Shown piece after piece: positions 50,824 through 60,185 of a DNA stretch of 64,000 bases. The DNA lies in NCBI RefSeq assembly GCF_001945395.1, contig NZ_MSXV01000058.1:312317-376316 (forward strand), in the 5' to 3' direction. Below the pieces are notes generated by a model, which saw only the letters and a program-made list of their open reading frames with translations, did not search any database and was not told where the DNA came from. The DNA is from Pseudomonas sp. PA15(2017) (GTDB lineage Bacteria > Pseudomonadota > Gammaproteobacteria > Pseudomonadales > Pseudomonadaceae). Numbering within the stretch: the first letter of the stretch is position 1; each line of letters starts with the position of its first letter. Both the position numbers and the translations under genes were made by a program.

Positions 50824-50947
50824 GGATAATCCTTAGTCGTGTTGCGGAGGGAGGCAGTTTTACTCGCGGCTTCGAGCCAGCCAGCGCCGCCAAGTTCCCG
50901 ACCAAGGCTAACAATCAGCGCGCGAAAAATCTGTAAACGCTTGTTTC

Positions 50948-51592
50948 TCAAGCTCGCACGAATGGATTTTCGCGCATCTCGTCACCCAATCGAGTATCCG
51001 GCCCATGGCCGGTCACCACGGTGGCGTCCTCGTCCAGGCGGTATAGACGCTGCTTGATAGAACGCTCGATGGTCGGGTAGTCGCCACCCCACAGGTCGGT
51101 ACGCCCGATGCCGCGGCGAAACAGCGTGTCGCCGGCGATCAACAGCTTGGCCTCGGGAAACCAGAAGCTCATGGAGCCCGGCGTATGTCCCGGCGTATGC
51201 AGGGCCACTCCACAGCCACAGGCGAGGGCCTCGTCATCGGCCAGCCATTGATCGGGCGCAGGCACTGGCCGGTAGGGAACACCGAACATCTGGCACTGCA
51301 TCTCCAGGTTGTCCCACAGAAACTGGTCATCCTTGTGCAGGTGCAAGGTCGCGCCGGTCTGTTCCTTCATCTGTCCCGAAGCCAGGAAGTGATCGAGGTG
51401 CGCGTGAGTGTGGATGATGCTCACCACCTTCAAGCCATGAGCCTCCAGACGCGCCATGATCTGATCGGGATTGCCACCCGGATCGACCACGATGGCCTGG
51501 CCGCTGAGGGGATCGCCAATGATGGTGCAGTTGCACTGCAGCGGGCCGACGGGAAAGGTTTCACGGATCAACGCGGGGGGAGTGGGTTGCAT
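50948..51592 (-). CDS. MBL-fold metallo-hydrolase (glyoxalase II-like)
   Basis: A 214-residue zinc hydrolase of the glyoxalase II/YcbL-like group. The metal site HTHAHLDHF is near residues 60-68, with the later metal ligands in HTPGHTPGSMSFW, GDTLFRRGIGRTDLW and TGHGPDT. No signal peptide. Substrate unknown; YcbL-type proteins act on small thioesters. Confidence 0.88.
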   Translation of the reverse strand: MQPTPPALIRETFPVGPLQCNCTIIGDPLSGQAIVVDPGGNPDQIMARLEAHGLKVVSIIHTHAHLDHFLASGQMKEQTGATLHLHKDDQFLWDNLEMQCQMFGVPYRPVPAPDQWLADDEALACGCGVALHTPGHTPGSMSFWFPEAKLLIAGDTLFRRGIGRTDLWGGDYPTIERSIKQRLYRLDEDATVVTGHGPDTRLGDEMRENPFVRA

Positions 51593-51717
51593 GGGAGTTC
51601 CCTGTAACGCAGGTGGCGGGCGAAAGACCAATTGTAACCACCGCAAGGTGCCGCTCGGAGGATTCGCTGATCTTGGCCTCGTGGCCTTGCGGGAAAAACC
51701 AGTCGATCAGACAGCGG

Positions 51718-51741
51718 AAAGCCGGCCCTGAGGCCGGCTTT
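51718..51741 (-). terminator. Intrinsic terminator downstream of the DUF1329 gene
   Basis: AAAGCCGGCC-CTGA-GGCCGGCTTT, ten-base stem, 18 bases after the stop of the leftward DUF1329 gene. Confidence 0.82.
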
Positions 51742-51758
51742 CTGGTCTCACGCGGCGA

Positions 51759-53126
51759 TCAACGAACGCCGGACTGGCGCAGCGCTGCCGGGGTGTAGTC
51801 GCTTTCCTTGGCAGGGTAGTCGAACTCGTAGGCGCGCTTCTCCTCGTTCTTCAGGCCCAGGGCCAGGTAGCGACCGGAGAGCAGATCATGGATGACCTCG
51901 ACGGCGTACCACGGCACCTGCTTGTCGTAGTAGTACTGGGCGTGGGCTTCCGCTACGCGCCACAGGGTACCGCGACCGTCATAGTGGTCGATGGCAGCGG
52001 CCTGCCAGGTATCCTCGTCGATGTAGAAGTCACGCTTGGCATAGATGTGGCGCTCACCCTGCTTGAGGGTAGCGGTCACGTGCCAGACGCGGTGCAGCTC
52101 GTATCGGGTCAGATCCGGGTTGAGGTGACCTGGCTTGACGATATCGGCGTACTTCAGCTTTGGCGAATCGAGGCGGTAGCTGTTGTAGGGGATGTAGATT
52201 TCCTTCTTGCCCAGCAACTGCCAGTCGTAGCGATCGGGCGAGCCGTTGTACATGTCGAGGTTGTCCGAGGTGCGCAGGCCATCGGCTGCGGTACCCGGGC
52301 CGTCGTAGGACACCTGCGGCGCACGACGCACGCGACGCTGGCCGGCGTTGTACAGCCACGCCATGCGTGGCTCCTTCACCTGGTCGATGGTCTCGTGCAC
52401 CAGCAACACGTTACCGGCCAGGCGCGATGGCGCGGTTACCCGCTGCTTGAAGTAGAACAGGATGTTGCTCGGCTGGCTGGTGTCGACGCCCGTCATCATG
52501 CTGCGGAAAGCGAACTCCTCTTCCAGGCTGACCGGGCTGAACGAACCGTTTGCCTGCGGCGTCACCTGCACCACGTGACGACGCACACTGGCACCGCGGT
52601 AGCGCGTGATGTGGTTCCAGATCGCTTCCAGACCATCCTTCGGAATCGGGAACGGGTTGGCCAGCTGGAAGTTCTCCAGCCCTTCACCGCCCTGAATCAG
52701 CTTGGTGTTAGTGGCATTCTGCTTGGTCGCGGCGATGATGTTGTCCGGCACCGTCGCCGTACGGTGGGCCGTGTAAACCGGCATCCGGTAGGTTTCCGGG
52801 TAACGCTTGAACATCGCGTACTGGCCGGGCGTCAGCTTGTCCTTGTATTGCTCGACATTCTGCGCGGTGATGGTGAACAGCGGCTTCTCGTTGGGAAACG
52901 GATCGGCCAGGAAGCCGCCCGCATCGACCGCCCCGGCATTGACCGGCAGACCGCCGGTCCAGGCCGGGATGCTGCCATCGGCATTGCCGGCTTTTTCCGC
53001 GCCGATCGGCGTCAGGGTATTACCCAGCTTGCCCGCCTCGTCCGCTGACACCGCAGCCATCACACCGGTGGCCAGTAGCGACAACGTCAGAGCGCCGGTT
53101 TGCAACAGCCTTTTTGTTGTTTTCAT
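51759..53126 (-). CDS. DUF1329 exported protein
   Basis: A 455-residue protein with an N-terminal signal (MKTTKRLLQTGALTLSLLATGVMA). The DUF1329 family has a lipoprotein-carrier (LolB-like) fold and is always found beside a DUF1302 protein. Conserved pieces include GKLGNTLTPIGAEKAGNADG, GSIPAWTGG and YAKRDFYIDEDTWQAAAIDHY. It is the second gene of a leftward operon after DUF1302 (28 bases apart). It probably moves hydrophobic compounds across the periplasm. Confidence 0.88.
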   Translation of the reverse strand: MKTTKRLLQTGALTLSLLATGVMAAVSADEAGKLGNTLTPIGAEKAGNADGSIPAWTGGLPVNAGAVDAGGFLADPFPNEKPLFTITAQNVEQYKDKLTPGQYAMFKRYPETYRMPVYTAHRTATVPDNIIAATKQNATNTKLIQGGEGLENFQLANPFPIPKDGLEAIWNHITRYRGASVRRHVVQVTPQANGSFSPVSLEEEFAFRSMMTGVDTSQPSNILFYFKQRVTAPSRLAGNVLLVHETIDQVKEPRMAWLYNAGQRRVRRAPQVSYDGPGTAADGLRTSDNLDMYNGSPDRYDWQLLGKKEIYIPYNSYRLDSPKLKYADIVKPGHLNPDLTRYELHRVWHVTATLKQGERHIYAKRDFYIDEDTWQAAAIDHYDGRGTLWRVAEAHAQYYYDKQVPWYAVEVIHDLLSGRYLALGLKNEEKRAYEFDYPAKESDYTPAALRQSGVR

Positions 53127-53154
53127 AAATGCGTTTTCCTATGAATACGGGCGC

Positions 53155-55101
53155 TTAGAAGTTCATACCGAAGCTGAGAGCCAGGAAGTCACGATCAACC
53201 AGAGTGTTGTAACGGCCATCGAAGAAGTTGGTGTAGGCAATGGTCGCGGTGTAGGTGTTCTGATATTCGGCATCGACGCCCAGGCTGGCGGCCTTGGCAC
53301 CTTCGTTGAACAACCCGTTGGGACCGTAACCATCAACGTCGTGGGAGAAGGCGACGTTGGGCCGCAGGTTCACACCGGCGAACACATCGCTGTAGTCGAG
53401 GATGCCGCGCATGCGATAACCCCAGGAGTTGGCGGTGGTGAAACCATGGTCGCCATAACGAGCGATGGACGTTTCGTTAGGGTCCACCGCACTGCCGGTG
53501 ATGCCATAGATGGGGTCACGGCCATAGCGGTTCTTGCTCTTGCCTTCAAGGCCGCCGACGTGCGCGAAGCCGACCTCGCCCACCAGGGTTAGGCGGTCAG
53601 CGCCCAGAACCTGGTCGAAGAAGTGCGTGAAGGTGGTCTGGATCTGGGTAATTTCCTTGCGGTCGTAGCCCTTCTGCACCACTCCCGGCGCAGACGTGCC
53701 GGCCGCCGCGCCAGCCAGGGCGAGGGTCAGTTGCTGGGTGTTGATCTGCACCGGTGCATTCGGGCGATAGCTGACTTCACCCTGCCAGGCCGTGCCGGTA
53801 GGCAGCGTGGTGGAGAAGCTCAGGCCATAAAGGCGAATGTCCTCGGGATAATCCATGAAGTAACTGCCGTTACCCACGGCCACCGCAGCACCGGCAAGCG
53901 TGCGCGCCTGAGCGCCCAGGGGACCCGCGAAACCAGCAGGTGGCGCGGCACCGAGCCATGCATTGCCCGATCCCACCCACGCAGCAGGGCTACCCGCGGC
54001 ACCCACACCCAGGGTGTTGTAGATACTGCGAGCTGCCGCGCCAATTCTCGCCAGAGCGGCCGCATCGGCATTCTGCACACTGAGGAACGGCGTGCGGCTG
54101 TGGTAATTCATGAAGTACGCGCCGTACTCGGTGTTATCGCCCTGCCAGCGCAGTGCCAGACCCCACTGCCCGTCGTCGCGTGCCGTGTTGTCCTTGCCGC
54201 GACGCACCACCATGCCTTCCTGGGTGTAGTTCACACCGGCGGCCGATGCACCGATCGGCGCCAGCGCCGGCGCCCCGGCTGCCAGGGCATCGACGCCACG
54301 CAACAAGCCAACCAGACTGCTGTTGAGGATGTTGTAGTTGTTGTTACAACCATTGGCCGCCACATCGGCGGTCGAGAAGAAGGTCCCGCAGTTATCGACG
54401 ACGGTCTGTTTCCAGCTCAACTGGTAGAAGCTCTCCATCGACAAGCGGTCGGTGATGCTCTGGGAGACGTAGAACATGTTGACCGGGATCAGACCTTCCT
54501 TGACCTCACTGCCCGGGCGTCGGAAAGCGGAAACGTCAACGGGGTTGATCGAGTTGATGCTGTTCTGGATGAAGGTACTTTCACCCCAGCTCACCACCTG
54601 CTTACCCAGGCGCACGGAACCGGGCTGATCGCCAATCGAGTAATTGTGATAAACGAAGGTATCGAGCCACTCGGCGCCCGAGGATTTGGCGCCAGGTTTG
54701 CGGCCATCATCGCTGATGTCCTTGAAGGGACGAGACTCGTCTTTCAGCTCGAAATCGTACCAATACTTGCCGCGCACGAATAAACCCGTGTCGCCATACT
54801 TCAATTCAAGGTCATGGATACCCTTGAATATCTTGGAAAAAGTCTCCCCGCGCTTGAAGTTCAAACGGCCATCGTCACCCGTCTGGGTATAACCGGTCCC
54901 CCCATTGGCCTCACCAATGAAACGATCATCTCGCTTGGCTGTCGACCAACTGGCCCCCACCGACAGCGACGAATCGAACTGACCTTCGATTTCCCCGATA
55001 TTGAAGTTCACCGCGAATGCCGGGCTGGCAAGAGTTGATGCGAGGCTGACGGCCAGCGGCAGTTTTGCCAGACGCCAGAACGGCCTTGTTGTGTTGGTCA
55101 T
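53155..55101 (-). CDS. DUF1302 outer-membrane protein
   Basis: A 648-residue exported beta-barrel protein. The signal is LPLAVSLASTLASPAFA, then INFGEIEGQFDSSLSVGASW-like strands; the C-terminus FDGRYNTLVDRDFLALSFGMNF ends in Phe as in barrel proteins. DUF1302/DUF1329 pairs are linked to uptake or handling of lipids and hydrocarbons. Start at the ATG ending at 55101 with GGAG; an upstream GTG at 55107 is possible. Confidence 0.88.
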   Translation of the reverse strand: MTNTTRPFWRLAKLPLAVSLASTLASPAFAVNFNIGEIEGQFDSSLSVGASWSTAKRDDRFIGEANGGTGYTQTGDDGRLNFKRGETFSKIFKGIHDLELKYGDTGLFVRGKYWYDFELKDESRPFKDISDDGRKPGAKSSGAEWLDTFVYHNYSIGDQPGSVRLGKQVVSWGESTFIQNSINSINPVDVSAFRRPGSEVKEGLIPVNMFYVSQSITDRLSMESFYQLSWKQTVVDNCGTFFSTADVAANGCNNNYNILNSSLVGLLRGVDALAAGAPALAPIGASAAGVNYTQEGMVVRRGKDNTARDDGQWGLALRWQGDNTEYGAYFMNYHSRTPFLSVQNADAAALARIGAAARSIYNTLGVGAAGSPAAWVGSGNAWLGAAPPAGFAGPLGAQARTLAGAAVAVGNGSYFMDYPEDIRLYGLSFSTTLPTGTAWQGEVSYRPNAPVQINTQQLTLALAGAAAGTSAPGVVQKGYDRKEITQIQTTFTHFFDQVLGADRLTLVGEVGFAHVGGLEGKSKNRYGRDPIYGITGSAVDPNETSIARYGDHGFTTANSWGYRMRGILDYSDVFAGVNLRPNVAFSHDVDGYGPNGLFNEGAKAASLGVDAEYQNTYTATIAYTNFFDGRYNTLVDRDFLALSFGMNF

Positions 55102-55199
55102 CGACACTACTCCATTTGTTTTTGTTATGGCTGATTGACTAAAGCCAGCGAGCCTTGCCAGGTGGTGCTTGCAGTGCCCGAGACACTCTGGCTCGCCAG

Positions 55200-55228
55200 T
55201 TTAGAGGGATCAGTCCCATCCGTGACAA
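55200..55228 (-). promoter_or_regulatory. Candidate sigma-70 promoter of the DUF1302-DUF1329 operon
   Basis: On the minus strand TTGTCA (55223-55228), 17 bases, TCTAAA (55200-55205). The start would be near 55193, about 92 bases before the ATG. The PsrA-like site (55263-55276) lies upstream of this. Confidence 0.4.
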
Positions 55229-55262
55229 GCCAAGGATGGCCGGAAACCAGCAATTAGCAAGC

Positions 55263-55276
55263 CAAACGTTTGTTTG
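55263..55276. promoter_or_regulatory. PsrA-type operator
   Basis: CAAAC-GTTT-GTTTG matches the PsrA consensus (G/C)AAAC-N2-4-GTTT(G/C). PsrA is a fatty-acid-sensing repressor of beta-oxidation genes in Pseudomonas, which fits the adjacent lipid module. It lies 160 bases before the DUF1302 gene, close to a 14-bp palindrome. Confidence 0.5.
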
Positions 55277-55288
55277 ACTGATCAGTCA
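55275..55288. promoter_or_regulatory. Perfect 14-bp palindrome
   Basis: TGACTGATCAGTCA, directly next to (overlapping by two bases) the PsrA-like box. Perfect two-fold symmetry suggests a TetR-type operator. Regulator unknown. Confidence 0.6.
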
Positions 55289-55313
55289 CATTTTTGGCGT
55301 TGAAATTCGTGCC

Positions 55314-56996
55314 TTACAGGGACGATAAAAACGCACTTCCGGTGTCCTGCCACTGCGCGAGATCAACGCGAATACGCTTTTTGTCCAGCTTGCCCACACT
55401 GGTCTTGGGAATTTCGGTAACAAGGGCGATCTGCGAGGGAATTGCCCACTTGTTGATGACCCCCTGCTCGACGAAAGGCGTGAGGTGTTCCCTGACAATA
55501 CGCGCGTCCAGCGCCTGGCCCTCCTTTGCCACCACCAGGGCAAATGGGCGCTCGCCCCACTGCTGATCGGCCACGCCGACCACGGCCACCTCGCGAACCG
55601 CCGGATGGCGACTGATCAGGTCTTCGAGTTCCAGTGAGGAGAGCCACTCGCCCCCGGTCTTGATCACGTCCTTGAGGCGGTCGCGAATGTCGATGAACCC
55701 CATATCGTCCAGCGTCGCTACGTCGCCGGTGTGTAGCCAGCCGTGAGCCCACAGCTCCTGCCCCTTTTCCGGCTCACGAAAGTAGCCCTGGGTCAGCCAG
55801 GGTGCGCGCAGCACCAACTCGCCCTGGGTTTCACCATCGGCGGGCAAGCGGATGCCCTCGCCGTCCATGATCGCAGCCTCTACAAACGGCACCGGAACCC
55901 CGGCCTTGATGCGGAAGGAGGTACGCTGCTCCTCGCCGGCAGCGAGTAACTCTTCGTTGATGTAGCCACAGGAAATCAGTGGACAGGTTTCGGACATCCC
56001 ATACGCGGCCGTCAGTTGAATGCCTTTGGCCTTGGCGGCCTCATACACCGCGCGGTTGAGTGCACTGCCCCCGATGATCACCTTCAGGCCCTTGAAGTCA
56101 TGACCCTGAGCGCCAGGCGCGGCCAGCAGCATCTGCAGGATGGTCGGCACGCAATGGGAAAAGGTCACCTGCTCGCTCTTGATCAGCTTGCAGAGCATCT
56201 CCGGCTCGTAGCGCCCCGGATAGACCTGTTTGACGCCCAGCATCGTGGCGACATAAGGCACGCCCCAGGCGTGTACATGGAACATGGGGGTGATCGGCAT
56301 ATACACGTCGCTATTGCCCATCAGGCGGATGCTGTCCAGGCTGCCTAGGGTGGTGGCCATGGATAGGGTGTGCAGCACCAACTGCCGATGGGTGAAGTAC
56401 ACGCCCTTGGGATTGCCGGTGGTACCGGTGGTGTAGAAGGTGGTTGCCACGGAGTTTTCGTCGAAGTCGGCGAATGCATAGCTCGGCTCGGCCGCCGCCA
56501 TCAGGCTTTCATATTCTCCGACCGACCCGGGAAGCTCGGTATCAGCTGCCGCGTTGTCGGTCAGCAGCAGCGTACCGGTCACGGTGGTGAGCTGCCCGGC
56601 GATGCCCTGATACAGCGCGGCAAAATCGCTGTTGACCAGTACGAAGCGGTCTTCGGCGTGGTTCATGGTGTAGAGGATTTGCTCCGGCGACAGGCGGATG
56701 TTGATGGTGTGCAGCACCGCTCCCAGCATCGGCACCGCGAACATGCATTCCAGATACCGGTGGCTGTCCCAATCCATCACCGCCACGGTATCACCCGCCT
56801 TTACGCCGGCTTGAGTGAGCACGTTGGCCAGGCGCGCCACCCGCTCATTGAAGGTCGCGTAGCTGTAACGCAAGGTGTCGCGGTAAACGATTTCGCGATT
56901 TTTCTCGTAGCGACTGCCGGACAGCAGCAGGCTCTTGATCAGCAGAGGGTATGGGTGGGCATTCGCGGCGGGGGGAATGATGCGGGTCTGCAACAT
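55314..56996 (-). CDS. Medium/long-chain fatty acyl-CoA ligase (AlkK-like)
   Basis: A 560-residue AMP-forming ligase that activates fatty acids with CoA. P-loop-like TTFYTTGTTGNPKGVYFTHRQ, motif YGMSETCPL, Asp/Arg loop LHTGDVATLDD..FIDIRDRLKDVIKTGGEWLSS, and the catalytic Lys near the end in TSVGKLDKKRIR. The general layout is like AlkK, the medium-chain ligase of alkane degraders. It lies between a DUF1302 gene and a divergent thiolase, so fatty-acid activation is the likely role. Confidence 0.92.
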   Translation of the reverse strand: MLQTRIIPPAANAHPYPLLIKSLLLSGSRYEKNREIVYRDTLRYSYATFNERVARLANVLTQAGVKAGDTVAVMDWDSHRYLECMFAVPMLGAVLHTINIRLSPEQILYTMNHAEDRFVLVNSDFAALYQGIAGQLTTVTGTLLLTDNAAADTELPGSVGEYESLMAAAEPSYAFADFDENSVATTFYTTGTTGNPKGVYFTHRQLVLHTLSMATTLGSLDSIRLMGNSDVYMPITPMFHVHAWGVPYVATMLGVKQVYPGRYEPEMLCKLIKSEQVTFSHCVPTILQMLLAAPGAQGHDFKGLKVIIGGSALNRAVYEAAKAKGIQLTAAYGMSETCPLISCGYINEELLAAGEEQRTSFRIKAGVPVPFVEAAIMDGEGIRLPADGETQGELVLRAPWLTQGYFREPEKGQELWAHGWLHTGDVATLDDMGFIDIRDRLKDVIKTGGEWLSSLELEDLISRHPAVREVAVVGVADQQWGERPFALVVAKEGQALDARIVREHLTPFVEQGVINKWAIPSQIALVTEIPKTSVGKLDKKRIRVDLAQWQDTGSAFLSSL

Positions 56997-57179
56997 GGGC
57001 TCACCTGTTCTGGACTATTGTTGAAAGCGTCGAAGATGAAGCGAAACCGAAACGGAGATGGCAACTTGCCCAACAGTAGCCGGTGCCAGCGCTCACTCAA
57101 TCAGCCAAAGGGATGATTGTGTTGCTCGCTATGACCAGCCAGGCGGTTTCGCCCCTTTACTGCAGATTGAGGTGGAAAT

Positions 57180-58355
57180 ATGTCGGATATCGTTATCGTC
57201 AGCGGCGCTCGAACGCCCATGGGTGGTTTTCAGGGTAGCCTGTCTTCGCTAAGCGCAACGGACCTTGGTGCGGCGGCGATTGGCGCCGCCATCGCCCGCG
57301 CGGGTATCGACCCCGGCGACGTGCAGGAAGTGATCATGGGCTGCGTGTTGCCCGCTGGCCTCAAGCAGGGCCCGGCACGCCAGGCCTCGCTCGCCGCCGG
57401 CCTGCCCAGCGCGACGGGTTGCACTACCGTCAACAAGCTTTGCGGCTCGGGCATGAAGGCGGTGATGCTGGCCCACGACCTGATCAAGGCCGGCAGCGCC
57501 GAGGTAGTGATAGCGGGCGGGATGGAGAGCATGTCCAACGCCCCATACCTGCTGCCAAAGGCACGTGGCGGCTTGCGAATGGGCCACGGCGAGGTCAAGG
57601 ATCACATGTTCTTCGATGGGCTGGAGGACGCTCGCACCGGACGGCTGATGGGTTCTTTCGCCCAGGAAACCGCGGATCGCTATGGCATTACCCGCGAGCA
57701 GATGGACGCCTATGCCATCGAGTCACTGCGCCGCGCGCAGCAGGCCATGCAGTCGGGTGCGCTGGCCGAAGAGATCGTGCCCGTGAACGCTGCGACGCGT
57801 AAGGGTGATGTCGAGGTGAGCGAAGACGAGCAGCCGCTCAACGCCCGGATCGATCGCATCGCCGGCCTCAAGCCAGCCTTCAGCAAGGACGGCAGCATTA
57901 CCGCGGCCAATGCCAGCTCGATTTCCGATGGTGCCAGCGCGCTGCTGCTGATGAGCGCCGAGCAAGCCCGGGCGCGAGGCTTGCAACCGCTGGCACGCAT
58001 CGTCGCCCACGCGACCCAGAGCCAGGATCCCAGCGAGTTTACCCTTGCGCCCATCGGCGCCATCAGCAAGCTACTGGACAAGGCCGGCTGGCAAAAGAAC
58101 CAGGTCGATCTGTTCGAGATCAACGAGGCCTTCGCGATGGTCACCATGCTGGCCATACGCGAACACGACCTCGATCACGCCAGGGTGAATATCTACGGCG
58201 GCGCCTGCGCCCAAGGGCATCCAGTGGGCTCGACCGGCTCGCGCATCATCGTCACGCTGATCAATGCCTTGCGCCAGACCGGCAGCAAGCGCGGCATCGC
58301 CTCGCTGTGCATCGGCGGCGGCGAGGCGACGGCGATCGCGATTGAAGTGCTTTAA
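57180..58355 (+). CDS. Acetyl-CoA acetyltransferase (thiolase)
   Basis: A 391-residue homotetrameric thiolase. Catalytic residues: Cys near 89 in NKLCGSGMKAV, His near 348 in GGACAQGHPVGSTG, and Cys near 378 in CIGGGEATA; NEAFAM is the fourth marker. Divergent from the acyl-CoA ligase; both probably serve fatty-acid or alkane breakdown. The ribosome site is GAGG some seven bases before the ATG. Confidence 0.95.
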   Translation: MSDIVIVSGARTPMGGFQGSLSSLSATDLGAAAIGAAIARAGIDPGDVQEVIMGCVLPAGLKQGPARQASLAAGLPSATGCTTVNKLCGSGMKAVMLAHDLIKAGSAEVVIAGGMESMSNAPYLLPKARGGLRMGHGEVKDHMFFDGLEDARTGRLMGSFAQETADRYGITREQMDAYAIESLRRAQQAMQSGALAEEIVPVNAATRKGDVEVSEDEQPLNARIDRIAGLKPAFSKDGSITAANASSISDGASALLLMSAEQARARGLQPLARIVAHATQSQDPSEFTLAPIGAISKLLDKAGWQKNQVDLFEINEAFAMVTMLAIREHDLDHARVNIYGGACAQGHPVGSTGSRIIVTLINALRQTGSKRGIASLCIGGGEATAIAIEVL

Positions 58356-58384
58356 GAAGCTGGCGGGTGGCGCAATCGCGACCG

Positions 58385-59014
58385 TTACTTCAGCTCGGTA
58401 AACGCCAGCTTGATCCCCAGGCCGACCAGCACCGCGCCCATCAGGCGATCGAACCAGTGGCCCATGCGCGCGAAACCATCGCGCACGCGCTGCTGACTGA
58501 ACAGCATCGCCACCAGGCAGAACCACGCGGCCGTGGCAACGGCGAGGTATACGCCGTAGCCGCCCTGCACCAGCAGCGGAGTGTGCGGGTTGATCACCAC
58601 GGTGAACAGCGACAGGAAGAACAGCGTCGCCTTGGGATTCAGGCCATTGGTCACGAAGCCCGTGATGAACGCCGCCCGTGGCGTTCGTAGCGGAGCCAGC
58701 GCCAAAGATTGCGCGGCCTCGGGAACCGCCGGCCTGGCCCGCAGCGCCTTGAACCCGATGTACAGCAAATAGGCAGCGGCCAGCCACTTCAAGGCATTGA
58801 AGAGCACGATCGACTGCGAAACGATCAGCCCGATGCCTGCCAGCGAATACGCCACATGCAGGAAGATCGCGCTGCCCACACCCAGGGCGCAGAACACGCC
58901 GGTACGCCGGCCGTGGGCGACGCTCTCGCGCACCACGACGGCGAAATCAGGCCCTGGGCTGGCCACGGCCAGGAGATGAATGAGGGCAACGGTAAGAAAT
59001 TCCATCCAGTACAC
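58385..59014 (-). CDS. LysE-family exporter
   Basis: A 209-residue inner-membrane exporter with about six helices of the LysE/RhtB type. The family N-terminus YWMEFLTVALIHLLAVASPGPDFAVVVRES and GASNPKA-like NGLNPKATLFFLSLF motifs are present. The GTG at 59014 follows GGAG by five bases; the ATG at 59005 is too far. Substrate (an amino acid or homoserine-type compound) unknown. Confidence 0.85.
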   Translation of the reverse strand: MYWMEFLTVALIHLLAVASPGPDFAVVVRESVAHGRRTGVFCALGVGSAIFLHVAYSLAGIGLIVSQSIVLFNALKWLAAAYLLYIGFKALRARPAVPEAAQSLALAPLRTPRAAFITGFVTNGLNPKATLFFLSLFTVVINPHTPLLVQGGYGVYLAVATAAWFCLVAMLFSQQRVRDGFARMGHWFDRLMGAVLVGLGIKLAFTELK

Positions 59015-59147
59015 GGCGGCTCCAGGAGTTGGCTGATTGACCCAGGCTGGCGGATGCCGACCTGTCCCACGGCAGCGGGCAGGCGGCACAGCGCTTCTGA
59101 TAGGCTGCACTTTACTTCCCGACAAGACTGCCAGAAAGGTACAGCTG

Positions 59148-60113
59148 ATGAGTAAAACAGGCCGCGCGGTGTTTCTCGATTATCGCTCACTCGATCTGGG
59201 CGATCTGGACATGACGCCGCTGCGCGAATCCTTCGCCGAGTTGGTGCTGCATGACCAGAGCAGCCCGTCGCAAATCATCGAGCGTCTGCAGGGTGCCCGC
59301 GTGGCGATCAGCAACAAGGCCGTGATCGATTCAGCCGTGCTGGCGCGCTGTCCGGATCTCGAGCTGGTGCTGGTCGCGGCCACCGGTACCAACAACGTCG
59401 ACCTTGCCGCGGCCCGAGCCCGTGGCGTGACCGTCTGCAATTGCCAGGGTTATGGCACGCCATCGGTGGCCCAGCATACCCTTACGCTGCTGCTCGCCCT
59501 GGCCACCAGCCTGCAGGACTATCAACGCGCTGTTCGCGCTGGCCGCTGGCAGCAGTCGCCCATGTTCTGTTTGCTCGACCACCCGATCGTCGAACTCGAA
59601 GGCAAGACCCTGGGCCTGCTTGGCCACGGCGAGCTGGGCGGCGCCGTCGCCAGGCTGGCCGAAGCGTTCGGCATGCGCGTGCGCTACGGTCAACTGCCAG
59701 GACGGCCACCGCGAGCCGATCGCCTGCCGCTGGACGAGCTGCTCACCCAGGTCGATGCCCTGACCCTGCATTGCCCGCTGACCGAACAGACCCGCAACCT
59801 GATCGGCGCCCGAGAGCTGGCCCTGCTCAAGCCTGGCGCTTTCGTGATCAATACCGCCCGCGGCGGTCTGATCGACGAACAGGCCCTGGCCGATGCCCTG
59901 CGCGCGGGCAAGCTCGGCGGTGCGGCCACCGACGTGCTGACTCAGGAGCCGCCCAAAGAAGGCAATCCATTGCTGGCCGACGACATTCCTCGCTTGATCG
60001 TCACCCCCCACAGCGCCTGGGGCGCCCGCGAGGCGCGCCAGCGGATCGTCGGGCAGCTGGCGGAAAACGCAGCGGGCTTTTTCGCCGGACAAGCCAAGCG
60101 CCAGGTCAACTGA
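59148..60113 (+). CDS. D-2-hydroxyacid dehydrogenase (glycerate/hydroxypyruvate type)
   Basis: A 321-residue NAD(P)-dependent dehydrogenase. Cofactor motif LGLLGHGELGGAVARLAEAFG (near residues 145-165); catalytic Arg in NTARGGLIDE, Glu in DVLTQEPP and His in TPHSAWGA. The closest general match is the HprA hydroxypyruvate/glycerate group. A GAAAGG ribosome site precedes the ATG at 59148. Confidence 0.92.
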   Translation: MSKTGRAVFLDYRSLDLGDLDMTPLRESFAELVLHDQSSPSQIIERLQGARVAISNKAVIDSAVLARCPDLELVLVAATGTNNVDLAAARARGVTVCNCQGYGTPSVAQHTLTLLLALATSLQDYQRAVRAGRWQQSPMFCLLDHPIVELEGKTLGLLGHGELGGAVARLAEAFGMRVRYGQLPGRPPRADRLPLDELLTQVDALTLHCPLTEQTRNLIGARELALLKPGAFVINTARGGLIDEQALADALRAGKLGGAATDVLTQEPPKEGNPLLADDIPRLIVTPHSAWGAREARQRIVGQLAENAAGFFAGQAKRQVN

Positions 60114-60185
60114 ACCTTTGCGGCGTCGGGCTTGCAGCTTAGGGCCCACGCCCCTACCCTTCGCGCTTTTGCCGGGGTAGATCTG

